Shown here: one piece after another, positions 24,113 to 32,657 of the stretch | Layout: every line of letters begins with the position of its first letter | Numbering within the stretch: the first letter of the stretch is position 1 | Assembly (NCBI RefSeq): GCF_900102545.1 | Contig: NZ_FNBN01000004.1 | Span: forward strand, 372,001 to 436,000 | Length of the DNA: 64,000 nucleotides | Source: Chitinophaga filiformis | GTDB taxonomy: Bacteria > Bacteroidota > Bacteroidia > Chitinophagales > Chitinophagaceae | Direction of reading: 5' to 3' | Notes under the pieces: model-generated | What the model saw: only the letters and a program-made list of their open reading frames with translations | What the model was told of the DNA's origin: nothing | The model's database searches: none | Made by a program: the position numbers and the translations under genes

Positions 24113-25546
24113 TTAAGCATATTGCCTTTTCAGCAGCTCCGGATGTTCTTTGCTTACTTTCATCAGCAGCTCGCCAAACAGTGTATTGGCCCAGGCAAAC
24201 CATTTACGGGTGTACTTGGTCGGATCATCCTTGTGATAAGACTCATGGATGAAACCTGTATCACCATCTGTATTACGCAGCGTTTTCAGACATTCTGCAA
24301 TTTCTTCCGGATTGCTGGTGGTCAGCGCCTTCATAATGATACTCATTGGCCAGATATAATCTGGTCCGGTATGCGGACTACCTACACCATCGCCATATTT
24401 ACCCTTGTAGAACCAGCAATGGAAAGTACTCCATACAAAGTGGCGGGCATTCTGGTATAATGGATCATCCACGGTGGTATATCCCAGGTAAGGGATAGAC
24501 AGCAGACTTGGTACATTGGTATCGTCCAGGAACAGGCGGTTACCGTAACCATCTACTTCCAGCGGGAACATATGCCCCAGCTGCGGATGTTCTACGATAG
24601 CATATGCCTTGATCGCCCTATCCACTTCATCTGCCAGGTCGCGACACTCTTTCGCAAAAGCAGCATCTTTGAATACCACTTCACTGATCTCACTCAGCTG
24701 ACGCAGGGATACCACGGCAAACATATTGGAAGGGATCAGGAAAGGGAATACGGTTGCATCGTCAGAAGGACGGAAGATGGACACGATCAGTCCCACCGGC
24801 TGCATAGGTGCGCCCCATCCGCTATTTGGAACAGTGTCTGACTGAACCGGTGTTTTACGTTGGAACTTGTAAGGACCTTTGTTTTCTTTACGCTGTTGCT
24901 CCTTGAACGTTTTCACGATCAGCTTAGCCGCTTTTTTATAGTTGTCGTCCAGTACGCTGGTATCACCACTTTCTTTCCAGTAGTTGTAAGCCAGACGTAC
25001 GGTATAACACAGGGAGTCTATTTCCCATTTGCGCTCATGCAGCTCTGGTTTCATTTCTGTCAGGTCGGAATCCCATTCGCTACCCGTAGGCCCTTCGTTG
25101 AAGGCATTCGCATAAGGATCGATCAGGATACATTTAGTCTGCCTGTTCACCACCCCTGCAATCAGTTGTTTCAGTTTATCGTCCTCTTTTATCAGGGCCA
25201 GGTAAGGCCATACCTGTGCAGTGGAGTCACGCAGCCACATCGCGTGGATATCGCCGGTCAGTACAAAAGTGTCCGGACGGCCTTTCTCCACTTTGAACTG
25301 TACGGTAGTGTCCAGTGTGTTAGGGAAACAGTTTTCGAACATCCAGGCCAGTTTCGGATCTGCGATCTCTTTTTTAATTGCAGCGATTGCATTTTCTACG
25401 GCCTGGCTGGTAAACTTACGTTTATCCAGCGGCGGACGTTGGGACACATAATCTGCCGTCATACCCAGTACCGCTTTAGGAAAACCCAGCGCCATAGCGC
25501 CTGCCAGCAAACTGCTGTTCCTGATAAAATCTCGTCTTGCCACCAT
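24113..25546 (-). CDS. GH125 family exo-alpha-1,6-mannosidase
   Basis: A 477-residue glycoside hydrolase of family 125, whose known members are metal-independent exo-alpha-1,6-mannosidases. Motifs include TGDIHAMWLRDSTAQVWPY (about residue 95), NSGWGAPMQPVGLIVSIFRPSDDATVFPFLIPSNMF and GPDYIWPMSIIMKALT. The start MVARRDFIRNSSLLAGAMALG is a twin-arginine-type signal peptide, so it probably works in the periplasm. It is divergent from icmF across a 175-bp gap and followed by a terminator. No SusCD pair is adjacent, so its mannan source is not shown by context. Confidence 0.92.
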   Translation of the reverse strand: MVARRDFIRNSSLLAGAMALGFPKAVLGMTADYVSQRPPLDKRKFTSQAVENAIAAIKKEIADPKLAWMFENCFPNTLDTTVQFKVEKGRPDTFVLTGDIHAMWLRDSTAQVWPYLALIKEDDKLKQLIAGVVNRQTKCILIDPYANAFNEGPTGSEWDSDLTEMKPELHERKWEIDSLCYTVRLAYNYWKESGDTSVLDDNYKKAAKLIVKTFKEQQRKENKGPYKFQRKTPVQSDTVPNSGWGAPMQPVGLIVSIFRPSDDATVFPFLIPSNMFAVVSLRQLSEISEVVFKDAAFAKECRDLADEVDRAIKAYAIVEHPQLGHMFPLEVDGYGNRLFLDDTNVPSLLSIPYLGYTTVDDPLYQNARHFVWSTFHCWFYKGKYGDGVGSPHTGPDYIWPMSIIMKALTTSNPEEIAECLKTLRNTDGDTGFIHESYHKDDPTKYTRKWFAWANTLFGELLMKVSKEHPELLKRQYA

Positions 25547-25721
25547 TTCTGATATAGATTTTCTATTACGATTGCGTTTGTTTCTACGAAATGCAACTCA
25601 TAAACGTGAATAATAGGGTGTAAAATAAAAAAATGTGTGAATATTCCACAGTTACGATTTTCGTAAATTACGGACTTATTCGGCTCCACGTTGCCTTAAT
25701 ACGTTCAAACACCAGAACAAT

Positions 25722-28700
25722 ATGACTGACAACTCAACTCATAAGATCCGTATCGTTACGGCGGCTTCCCTTTTTGATGGCCATGATGCAGCGATTAACA
25801 TTATGCGGCGTATCATGCAGACAAAAGGCGCAGAAGTGATCCACCTGGGGCATAACCGTTCAGCTGCGGAAATTGTGGACTGTGCCATCCAGGAAGATGC
25901 CCAGGGTATTGCCATCACTTCTTATCAAGGTGGCCACCTTGAATTTTTTAAGTACATGTATGACCTCCTCCATGAGAAGGGCTGTGGTCATATTAAGATA
26001 TTCGGCGGCGGCGGAGGTACCATCCTCCCTTCCGAAATCGAAGAATTACACCGTTATGGCATCACCCGCCTCTACTCTCCTGACGATGGCCGTCATATGG
26101 GACTGGAAGGTATGATCGAAGATGTGATCCGCCAGTGTGACTTCCCTACCACCATGGGGCTGAATGGACATTTGCATGAACTGCCTTCCCGTAGTGACAA
26201 ACTGATCGCGCAAGCCATTACTGTCGCGGAGAACGATCACCTGAATACCCCGCTTCCTCCTGCTGAAACAGGCAAGGGTGTGGTATTGGGCATCACAGGT
26301 ACCGGTGGCGCCGGTAAGAGTAGTGTGACCGATGAAATTGTACGGCGCTTCCTGCACAATTTTGACAAGAAGACGATTGCCGTTATCTCTGTCGATCCTT
26401 CCAAAAAGAAGACCGGCGGTGCGCTACTGGGCGACCGTATCCGGATGAATGCCATCCATCATCCCAGAGCCTATATGCGCTCCCTCGCCACCCGTGAGAG
26501 TGATAAAGCCGTCAGCGCGCATGTACAGGAAGCGATCGATATCTGCAAGACCGCTGGTTTTGACCTGATCATTCTGGAAACGTCAGGTATTGGTCAGAGC
26601 GATACCGCTATTACCGACTATTGCAATGTAGCGCTCTATGTAATGACGCCTGAATACGGTGCGGCTTCGCAGCTGGAAAAGATCAATATGCTGGACTATG
26701 CTGATGTCATTGTTATCAACAAATTCGACAAAGCCGGCGCACTGGATGCTCTGCATGATGTGCGCAAACAATACAAACGTAACCACGGACTATGGACCAC
26801 CGCTGATGATCAATTGCCTGTTTTCGGTACCATTGCCTCCCAGTTCAATGATCATGGCATCAACCAGCTGTTCGAGAAACTGCTGGCCGTAATGGGAGAA
26901 AAGACAGGCGTTCGCTTTGGCAACGTTACCCATGAAACGACAGATGCTACCACCACCAAGTCCCAGATCATTCCGCCTGCACGTACCCGCTACCTCGCAG
27001 AGATTGGCGAAACCATTGAGGACTATGGCCGCTGGGTGGAAGAACAGTGTGGTATCGCCACCCGTTTATACCAGTTGCAGGGAGTTGCTACCATGTTAAA
27101 TGAATCGCAACAGGTAGCACTGGCAGATATCTCCAATCAACTACGCACACAATTGCACCCGGAATGCCAGCACCTGATAGACAAATGGCCGGACCTGCAA
27201 AAACAGTATAGCGCCGAATTTTATGAATACCAGGTAAGGGACAAAGTGATCAAACAGCCGCTTTACAGCGAAAGCCTGTCACAGTCCGCTATTCCTAAGA
27301 TCAGCCTCCCCCGGTATAAGGACTGGGGTGATATTCTCCGCTGGCAGCTGACTGAAAATGTGCCGGGAGAATTCCCTTATGCTGCAGGCGTATTCCCGCT
27401 GAAACGCGAAGGAGAGGATCCTACCCGTATGTTTGCCGGAGAAGGTGGTCCTGAACGCACCAACAAGCGCTTTCACTACGTATCTATAGACCAGCCGGCC
27501 AAGCGACTGAGCACCGCCTTTGATAGTGTGACGCTCTATGGAGAGGATCCTGCTCACCGGCCCGACATCTATGGTAAAGTGGGCAACTCAGGGGTAAGCA
27601 TTGCAACCGTTGATGATGCTAAAAAGCTATACAGCGGCTTCGATCTCTGCGATCCGAAGACCTCTGTATCCATGACCATCAATGGTCCTGCGCCTATCCT
27701 GCTGGCTTTCTTTATGAATGCCGCTATCGATCAGCAATGTGAAAAGTACATTGCACAAAATGGACTGACCGATAAGGTAAATGCCATCATCAAAGAGAAA
27801 TTCAAAGACCATCCGCTACCACACTATAATGGTGAGCTGCCGGCAGGCAATAATGGGCTGGGCTTACAGCTCCTGGGTATTTCCGGGGACGAAGTACTGG
27901 AACGCGATGTTTACGAAAAGATAAAAGCACACGCCCTCAGTACCGCCCGGGGAACCGTACAGGCAGATATCCTGAAAGAAGACCAGGCGCAGAATACCTG
28001 TATTTTCTCCACAGAATTTGCCCTCAAGCTAATGGGAGATGTACAGGAGTATTTCATTAAACAGAAGGTGCGCAATTTCTATTCTGTCAGCATCTCCGGT
28101 TACCACATTGCCGAAGCCGGGGCCAACCCTATCACCCAACTGGCCTTTACATTGGCAAACGGGTTCACTTATGTGGAATATTACCTGAGCCGGGGTATGC
28201 ATATAGACGATTTTGCACCTAACCTCTCCTTCTTCTTCAGCAACGGTATGGATCCGGAATATGCGGTGATAGGCCGTGTAGCCAGACGTATATGGGCAAA
28301 AGCCATCAAGTACAAATACAAGGGTAATGACCGCTCCCAGAAGTTAAAATACCACATTCAGACCTCAGGACGCAGTCTGCATGCCCAGGAGATTGACTTC
28401 AATGACATCCGGACTACTCTCCAGGCCTTATATGCCATCTACGACAACTGTAACTCACTACATACCAACGCTTACGATGAGGCCATCACAACGCCAACAG
28501 AAGAAAGCGTGCGCAGGGCCATGGCCATCCAGCTGATCATCAACCGGGAACTCGGCACTGCGAAGAATGAGAACCCCGTACAGGGCTCCTTCTTCATAGA
28601 AGACCTCACCGACCTGGTGGAGGAGGCCGTACTAACTGAATTCAACCGCCTCACAGAAAGAGGTGGTGTATTAGGAGCCATGGAGCGAATGTACCAGCGG

Positions 28701-29048
28701 AACAAGATCCAGGAAGAAAGCCTCCATTACGAAATGCTGAAGCATACCGGCGAATATCCGATCGTGGGAGTGAACACCTTCCTGAATAAGAAAGGCTCTC
28801 CTACTGTCATCCCGGGTGAAGTGATCCGTTCCACACAGGAGGAAAAAGAGTTCCAGATCAATACCCTGACAGCCTTCCATAAGCGGCATGCACATCGCAG
28901 CACGGCTGCCCTCCGGCAACTACAGCAGGTAGCGATCAATAACGGGAATCTGTTCGGTGAACTGATGGAGACAGTGAAACACTGTTCCCTGGGTCAGATT
29001 ACCCATGCCCTGTATGAGGTTGGAGGTCAGTACAGGAGGAATATGTAA
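25722..29048 (+). CDS. icmF: fused isobutyryl-CoA mutase (IcmF)
   Basis: A 1108-residue fusion in a single chain. Residues 8-140 form the B12-binding domain (FDGHDAAINIMRRIM, with the cobalt-ligand His in DGHD). Next comes a MeaB-like GTPase chaperone with P-loop GITGTGGAGKSSV (about residue 190). The last 570 residues are the acyl-CoA mutase barrel, with the cap EFPYAAGVFPLKREGEDPTRMFAGEGGPERTN. This order is diagnostic of IcmF, which interconverts isobutyryl-CoA and n-butyryl-CoA (some also act on pivalyl- or isovaleryl-CoA). It stands alone, with GH125 divergent and its own terminator. Length is normal and no motif appears missing. Confidence 0.95.
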   Translation: MTDNSTHKIRIVTAASLFDGHDAAINIMRRIMQTKGAEVIHLGHNRSAAEIVDCAIQEDAQGIAITSYQGGHLEFFKYMYDLLHEKGCGHIKIFGGGGGTILPSEIEELHRYGITRLYSPDDGRHMGLEGMIEDVIRQCDFPTTMGLNGHLHELPSRSDKLIAQAITVAENDHLNTPLPPAETGKGVVLGITGTGGAGKSSVTDEIVRRFLHNFDKKTIAVISVDPSKKKTGGALLGDRIRMNAIHHPRAYMRSLATRESDKAVSAHVQEAIDICKTAGFDLIILETSGIGQSDTAITDYCNVALYVMTPEYGAASQLEKINMLDYADVIVINKFDKAGALDALHDVRKQYKRNHGLWTTADDQLPVFGTIASQFNDHGINQLFEKLLAVMGEKTGVRFGNVTHETTDATTTKSQIIPPARTRYLAEIGETIEDYGRWVEEQCGIATRLYQLQGVATMLNESQQVALADISNQLRTQLHPECQHLIDKWPDLQKQYSAEFYEYQVRDKVIKQPLYSESLSQSAIPKISLPRYKDWGDILRWQLTENVPGEFPYAAGVFPLKREGEDPTRMFAGEGGPERTNKRFHYVSIDQPAKRLSTAFDSVTLYGEDPAHRPDIYGKVGNSGVSIATVDDAKKLYSGFDLCDPKTSVSMTINGPAPILLAFFMNAAIDQQCEKYIAQNGLTDKVNAIIKEKFKDHPLPHYNGELPAGNNGLGLQLLGISGDEVLERDVYEKIKAHALSTARGTVQADILKEDQAQNTCIFSTEFALKLMGDVQEYFIKQKVRNFYSVSISGYHIAEAGANPITQLAFTLANGFTYVEYYLSRGMHIDDFAPNLSFFFSNGMDPEYAVIGRVARRIWAKAIKYKYKGNDRSQKLKYHIQTSGRSLHAQEIDFNDIRTTLQALYAIYDNCNSLHTNAYDEAITTPTEESVRRAMAIQLIINRELGTAKNENPVQGSFFIEDLTDLVEEAVLTEFNRLTERGGVLGAMERMYQRNKIQEESLHYEMLKHTGEYPIVGVNTFLNKKGSPTVIPGEVIRSTQEEKEFQINTLTAFHKRHAHRSTAALRQLQQVAINNGNLFGELMETVKHCSLGQITHALYEVGGQYRRNM

Positions 29049-29091
29049 AGCCTTATAGCGGGAAATTTCCCATGGTTATACCAGAACGATG

Positions 29092-29120
29092 CCCGTACAT
29101 TGGTAATACTTTGTACGGGC
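29092..29120 (+). terminator. intrinsic terminator after icmF
   Basis: Arms GCCCGTACA and TGTACGGGC (9 bp) around an 11-nt loop, followed by TATTTTGTG. It starts 44 bp after the icmF stop. Confidence 0.8.
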
Positions 29121-29145
29121 TATTTTGTGTCCGTAGCATCCCGGC

Positions 29146-29237
29146 TTGATACCGCTTTGATACCGCTAATGCTGCGTTGATCCTGCGTTCATGAACGTAA
29201 GATCAACGCAGCATTAGCGGTATCAAAGCGGTATCAA
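29146..29237. repeat. 37-bp perfect inverted repeat (cruciform-capable)
   Basis: Left arm 29146-29182 and right arm 29201-29237 are exact reverse complements over 37 bp, separated by 18 bp whose core (29186-29197, CGTTCATGAACG) is itself a palindrome. Each arm contains an 11-bp direct repeat, TATCAAAGCGG on the right arm. There is no T-run after it in either direction, so it does not look like an ordinary terminator. Confidence 0.92.
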
Positions 29238-29297
29238 AGCGGTGTCTGAAAGGATCATTCGCGTCAATAGACCCCGGAGGAGTCTTATTGTTTGTAG

Positions 29298-29317
29298 CCC
29301 GGGGTGACAGCCCCGGG
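29298..29317. repeat. CCCGGGG palindromic hairpin, copy 1
   Basis: CCCGGGG and CCCCGGG pair perfectly around TGACAG, preceded by TTTGTAG. A diverged copy in the opposite orientation lies at about 32595-32621, after tadA. Confidence 0.6.
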
Positions 29318-29380
29318 ACGAAATGGTTCGCCCCCCGAGGTAAAACGAAACGGGCGCCAGAACCGGCCTAAAATAAAATG

Positions 29381-29407
29381 CCCCTGCATAAAAAATTTAT
29401 GCAGGGG
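29381..29407. terminator. perfect 12-bp hairpin, bidirectional terminator-like
   Basis: CCCCTGCATAAA (29381-29392) and TTTATGCAGGGG (29396-29407) form a 12-bp stem around AAA. It lies 260 bp beyond the icmF terminator. No gene next to it needs a terminator, so an unannotated transcript from 29.2-29.4 kb is possible. Confidence 0.5.
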
Positions 29408-29450
29408 AAGAAAATCTCACGGCTTTATTACATACTGCGAGATTTCATTG

Positions 29451-29660
29451 ACGTGGAATTAGATAATATTTTACGTGGAATCTATATACGTGGAACTTAT
29501 AAAGGCTAATATTCTAACATGGAATTACATAAAAGCATTAACGTAGAATCATAAAAGCATATCCTAACATGGAAATTTATAAAAGCAATTTTTAACGTAA
29601 CATGGAAATTTATAAAAGCAATTTTTAACGTAACATGGAAATATTATAAAAGCAATACGG
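29451..29660 (+). repeat. degenerate tandem repeat upstream of ligA
   Basis: About eight units based on ACATGGAAtttataaaagca, three of them beginning ACGTGGAA. The last two full units are identical 33-mers (start 29608 ends with AACGT). The same unit appears partial or shortened further upstream. Although 33 is a multiple of three, each ATG-led reading stops within 5-12 codons, so a protein repeat is unlikely. Confidence 0.8.
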
Positions 29661-29955
29661 TCAAAAATCTACATTTCTTCGTTCTTTTGAATTTCTGTTA
29701 GCGGGTTTTCAAAATTGGCACTTGCTACCTCAGAAATTCAGATTTAAATTTTGGTCCTTTCAGATACTTTCGTTTCGTTACACAATCTTAATTAAATTTT
29801 TGTTAATAAAAAACTTTTTTAACGTCTTTTTCTCAAAAAAAATAAATACAGACAGCACCAGATTAAGCCCCCAAAGGCCACCACAAAGGATTTTAAATCA
29901 TTTTCCACTATAACTTTCAAAGTATTTGTATTTTACACACTGATAGTATTTTCAT

Positions 29956-32079
29956 ATGTATACGAAAGAAATAGAAATTACTTTGCTACAATTAGCAAAG
30001 GACCTGTTAAGTAAATTGCAGCAAAAAGAAACCATTCAGGATCTTGATGAAACCCTGGATGGCCTGCGCCGGGTTATTATTTACAATGACTGGCGCTACT
30101 ATGTGCAAAGCGACCCCGTTTTAAGTGATTACGAATATGATCAGTTGTATGCCTGGTTAAAAGAACTGGAAACCGCGAATCCGGACAAGGTCAGCGCAGA
30201 CTCCCCCACCCAGCGTGTAGCACAGGGCCTCACCAAAGCCTTCCCCACAGTACAGCACCTCGTACCCATGCTGAGCCTGGAAAACTCCTACGATGCAGAC
30301 GATCTGAATGACTGGGATCGCAAAGCCAGAGAGATCAGCGGTCTTAGCGAAATAGAATACTGTATTGAGCCCAAATTTGACGGCGCCAGTATTTCTCTTA
30401 TATATGAGAACGACAAGCTGACCAGGGGCGCTACCCGTGGCGACGGCGTATCTGGTGAAGATATTACCACCAACATCCGGCAGATCCGTTCTATCCCGCT
30501 GGGCGCCAGCTTCGCTGCACATGGTATTCAGACCATTGAAATAAGAGGAGAAGTCCTGATCAATAAAAATACTTTCAAAGCCTATAATGAACAGCGCGCG
30601 GCAGATAACCTGCCACCGCTTGCCAATCCACGTAACGCAGCCTCCGGATCTCTCCGTATGGTGGATCCCCGCGAAGTAGCCAAACGCGGACTGGAAGCCT
30701 TCCTCTATCATATGAGCTATCATACAATGACAGACGGAAAGGCTGAACCGGAAGAGATCAGATCACATAGCAATACACTTCAGATGCTTTCACAGCTGGG
30801 CTTCCGCTCACCTGCAAAGGAAATGAAAGTGGTGAAAGGCATTCAGGCCGTGATCGATTATGTGCTGGAATTCGAGAAGGAAAGAGATAGCCTGCCATAC
30901 GAGATAGATGGCATGGTGATCAAAGTGAATGATTATGCCCTGCAGGATAAGCTGGGTATGACTACGCACCACCCCCGCTGGGCCATGGCCTATAAGTTCA
31001 AGGCAAGACAAGCAACTAGTAAACTAAGGAAGGTAGAGTTCCAGGTAGGAAGAACAGGCTCTGTTACGCCGGTAGCGAAGATTGATCCTGTTCCTATTGG
31101 CGGTGTTACCGTTGGTTCCATTTCCCTTTTTAACGAAGATGTGGTTCGCGAGAAAGATCTCAAGATCGGTGATACCGTACTGGTGGAAAGAGCCGGCGAC
31201 GTAATCCCGTACATCGTAAAATCACTGGCTGACCTGCGGGACGGCTCAGAAGAAGATATTAAATTCCCTACTAAATGCCCTGTCTGCGATGAACCGCTGT
31301 TCAAACCGGAAGGGGAAAGCGTATGGCGCTGTATCAACCTGAACTGTGAAGCGCAGGTGGTAGAAAGAATGATCCACTTCGTGAGCAAAGATGCCATGGA
31401 CATCCGTAGTCTGGGTGAAAGCAATGTGCGCAAGTTCTACAGCCTTGGTCTGATGAAAGACATCCCGGGCATTTATAAGATAGATTTCAGCAAACTGGAA
31501 CAACTCGAAGGTTTTGGAAAGAAATCGCTCACCAATCTGCAAACTGCTATAGAACAGTCTAAAGCACAGCCCCTGCACCGGCTGGTGTTTGGACTAGGGA
31601 TTCGCTATGTGGGAGAGACCACCGCAAAAACACTGGCGAATGCTGTGAACCACCTGCTTGACTATAAAGAGTGGACGGAAGAGCAATTGCTGCAGCTGGA
31701 AGATATCGGGCCTAAAGTAGCCGGCAGTATCAAACAGTTCTTCCATACAGAAGACAACATCCATATGCTGCAGGAACTGGAAACACTGGGCGTAAACCTG
31801 AAAAGTACCAGGTCAGATCATCCTTCAGGAGGCAGCCTGGATGGGCAGACCTTCTTATTCACCGGTACACTCAATAAACTGAAACGCAGTGATGCGGAAG
31901 CGATGGTGGAAGAACAGGGCGGAAAGATCCTCAGTGGCGTAAGCAGTAAACTGAATTTCCTGATAGTGGGTGAAGATGCCGGCAGTAAGCTGGAAAAGGC
32001 GAAAAAGATCAATACCATCAGGATACTGAGTGAAGATGATTTTCTGAACCTGATGCAGTCACCCGCCACCGAACAATAA
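29956..32079 (+). CDS. ligA: NAD-dependent DNA ligase LigA
   Basis: A 707-residue NAD-dependent ligase that seals nicks in replication and repair. The domains run in order: Ia NAD-binding (YYVQSDPVLSDYEYDQLY, about residues 50-70), adenylation with KFDG (Lys140), OB fold, Cys4 zinc finger (CPVCDEPL... CINLNCEA), helix-hairpin-helix (LGIRYVGETTAKTLA) and a C-terminal BRCT domain (LDGQTFLFTGTLNKLKRSDAE). The N-terminal 20 residues (coiled coil) are slightly longer than in E. coli LigA. It is followed 8 bp later by the tadA-type gene, so the two are probably co-transcribed. Confidence 0.97.
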   Translation: MYTKEIEITLLQLAKDLLSKLQQKETIQDLDETLDGLRRVIIYNDWRYYVQSDPVLSDYEYDQLYAWLKELETANPDKVSADSPTQRVAQGLTKAFPTVQHLVPMLSLENSYDADDLNDWDRKAREISGLSEIEYCIEPKFDGASISLIYENDKLTRGATRGDGVSGEDITTNIRQIRSIPLGASFAAHGIQTIEIRGEVLINKNTFKAYNEQRAADNLPPLANPRNAASGSLRMVDPREVAKRGLEAFLYHMSYHTMTDGKAEPEEIRSHSNTLQMLSQLGFRSPAKEMKVVKGIQAVIDYVLEFEKERDSLPYEIDGMVIKVNDYALQDKLGMTTHHPRWAMAYKFKARQATSKLRKVEFQVGRTGSVTPVAKIDPVPIGGVTVGSISLFNEDVVREKDLKIGDTVLVERAGDVIPYIVKSLADLRDGSEEDIKFPTKCPVCDEPLFKPEGESVWRCINLNCEAQVVERMIHFVSKDAMDIRSLGESNVRKFYSLGLMKDIPGIYKIDFSKLEQLEGFGKKSLTNLQTAIEQSKAQPLHRLVFGLGIRYVGETTAKTLANAVNHLLDYKEWTEEQLLQLEDIGPKVAGSIKQFFHTEDNIHMLQELETLGVNLKSTRSDHPSGGSLDGQTFLFTGTLNKLKRSDAEAMVEEQGGKILSGVSSKLNFLIVGEDAGSKLEKAKKINTIRILSEDDFLNLMQSPATEQ

Positions 32080-32087
32080 ACAGGTAT

Positions 32088-32528
32088 ATGGACGATAAAT
32101 ATTACATGCAACAGGCACTCCGGGAGGCCAGGAAAGCTTTTGATGACGGAGAAGTTCCTGTGGGTGCTATCGTGGTGATGAGCGATAAAATAATAGGGAA
32201 AGGTTATAACCAGGTAGAAAGGCTGAACGACTGTACCGCACATGCAGAAATGATCGCCTTAACCTCTGCGTTCAATTACCTGGGTAGTAAATACCTGATG
32301 GAAGCTACGCTGTATGTTACGCTGGAGCCCTGCCTGATGTGTGCAGGCGCCCTTTACTGGAGTAAGATCGGACGTATTGTATATGCAGCAAAGGATGATA
32401 AACACAGCTACCGTAAAGTAGCGGGTGACAGCTCACCCTTCCATCCTAAAACAAAAGTAGAACAAGGCCCCTGTGAAGAGGAAAGCCTTCAGCTTGTCAA
32501 GACCTTCTTTGCACAAAGAAGACCATAA
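32088..32528 (+). CDS. tadA: tRNA adenosine(34) deaminase / nucleoside deaminase
   Basis: A 146-residue zinc deaminase with the signatures CTAHAEM (His52, Glu54) and PCLMCAGAL (Cys82, Cys85), which bind zinc and shuttle the proton. Length and the HAE/PCxxC spacing match TadA, which makes inosine at the wobble position of tRNA-Arg; the nearby guanine deaminase subfamily is an alternative. It follows ligA by 8 bp and ends at a strong terminator. The downstream SPFH gene is on the other strand. Confidence 0.88.
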   Translation: MDDKYYMQQALREARKAFDDGEVPVGAIVVMSDKIIGKGYNQVERLNDCTAHAEMIALTSAFNYLGSKYLMEATLYVTLEPCLMCAGALYWSKIGRIVYAAKDDKHSYRKVAGDSSPFHPKTKVEQGPCEEESLQLVKTFFAQRRP

Positions 32529-32532
32529 AATA

Positions 32533-32567
32533 AAACCGGGGTTATCTGATACAGATAACCCCGGTTT
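32533..32567 (+). terminator. intrinsic terminator after ligA-tadA
   Basis: A perfect 16-bp stem (AAACCGGGGTTATCTG with its complement) around a 3-nt loop, 4 bp after the tadA stop codon and ending in TTT on the plus strand. It could also serve the converging SPFH gene. Confidence 0.85.
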
Positions 32568-32594
32568 CGTATTTAATTTATGCATTCGTTTTGT

Positions 32595-32621
32595 TCCCAG
32601 GTTACCATCCCGGGCTACAAA
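32595..32621. repeat. CCCGGG palindromic element, copy 2 (diverged)
   Basis: On the minus strand the sequence begins TTTGTAGCCCGGG, the same 13 bases as the element at 29292-29304, and continues with an imperfect hairpin (CCCGGG...CCTGGG). It is probably a dispersed intergenic repeat. Confidence 0.45.
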
Positions 32622-32657
32622 CACTACAGCTCCGGCAGGAGCTGAAATGCCGCAAGA

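Larger units (their letters stand above)
29121..29955. other. structured non-coding region upstream of ligA
   Basis: No convincing gene lies here. The region holds the 37-bp inverted repeat, two further hairpins and the degenerate tandem repeat given as separate entries. The last 290 bp before ligA are AT-rich, with no exact TAnnTTTG box found. Confidence 0.7.

Noticed and set aside
24860..25552. Open frame of 230 codons on the plus strand
   Set aside because: It is antisense to GH125, which has strong family motifs; no promoter or conserved sequence supports the plus-strand frame.
29608..29660. Small repeated peptides (MEIYKSNF and relatives)
   Set aside because: They are by-products of the nucleotide repeat: other units stop after different lengths and no promoter or conservation supports translation.
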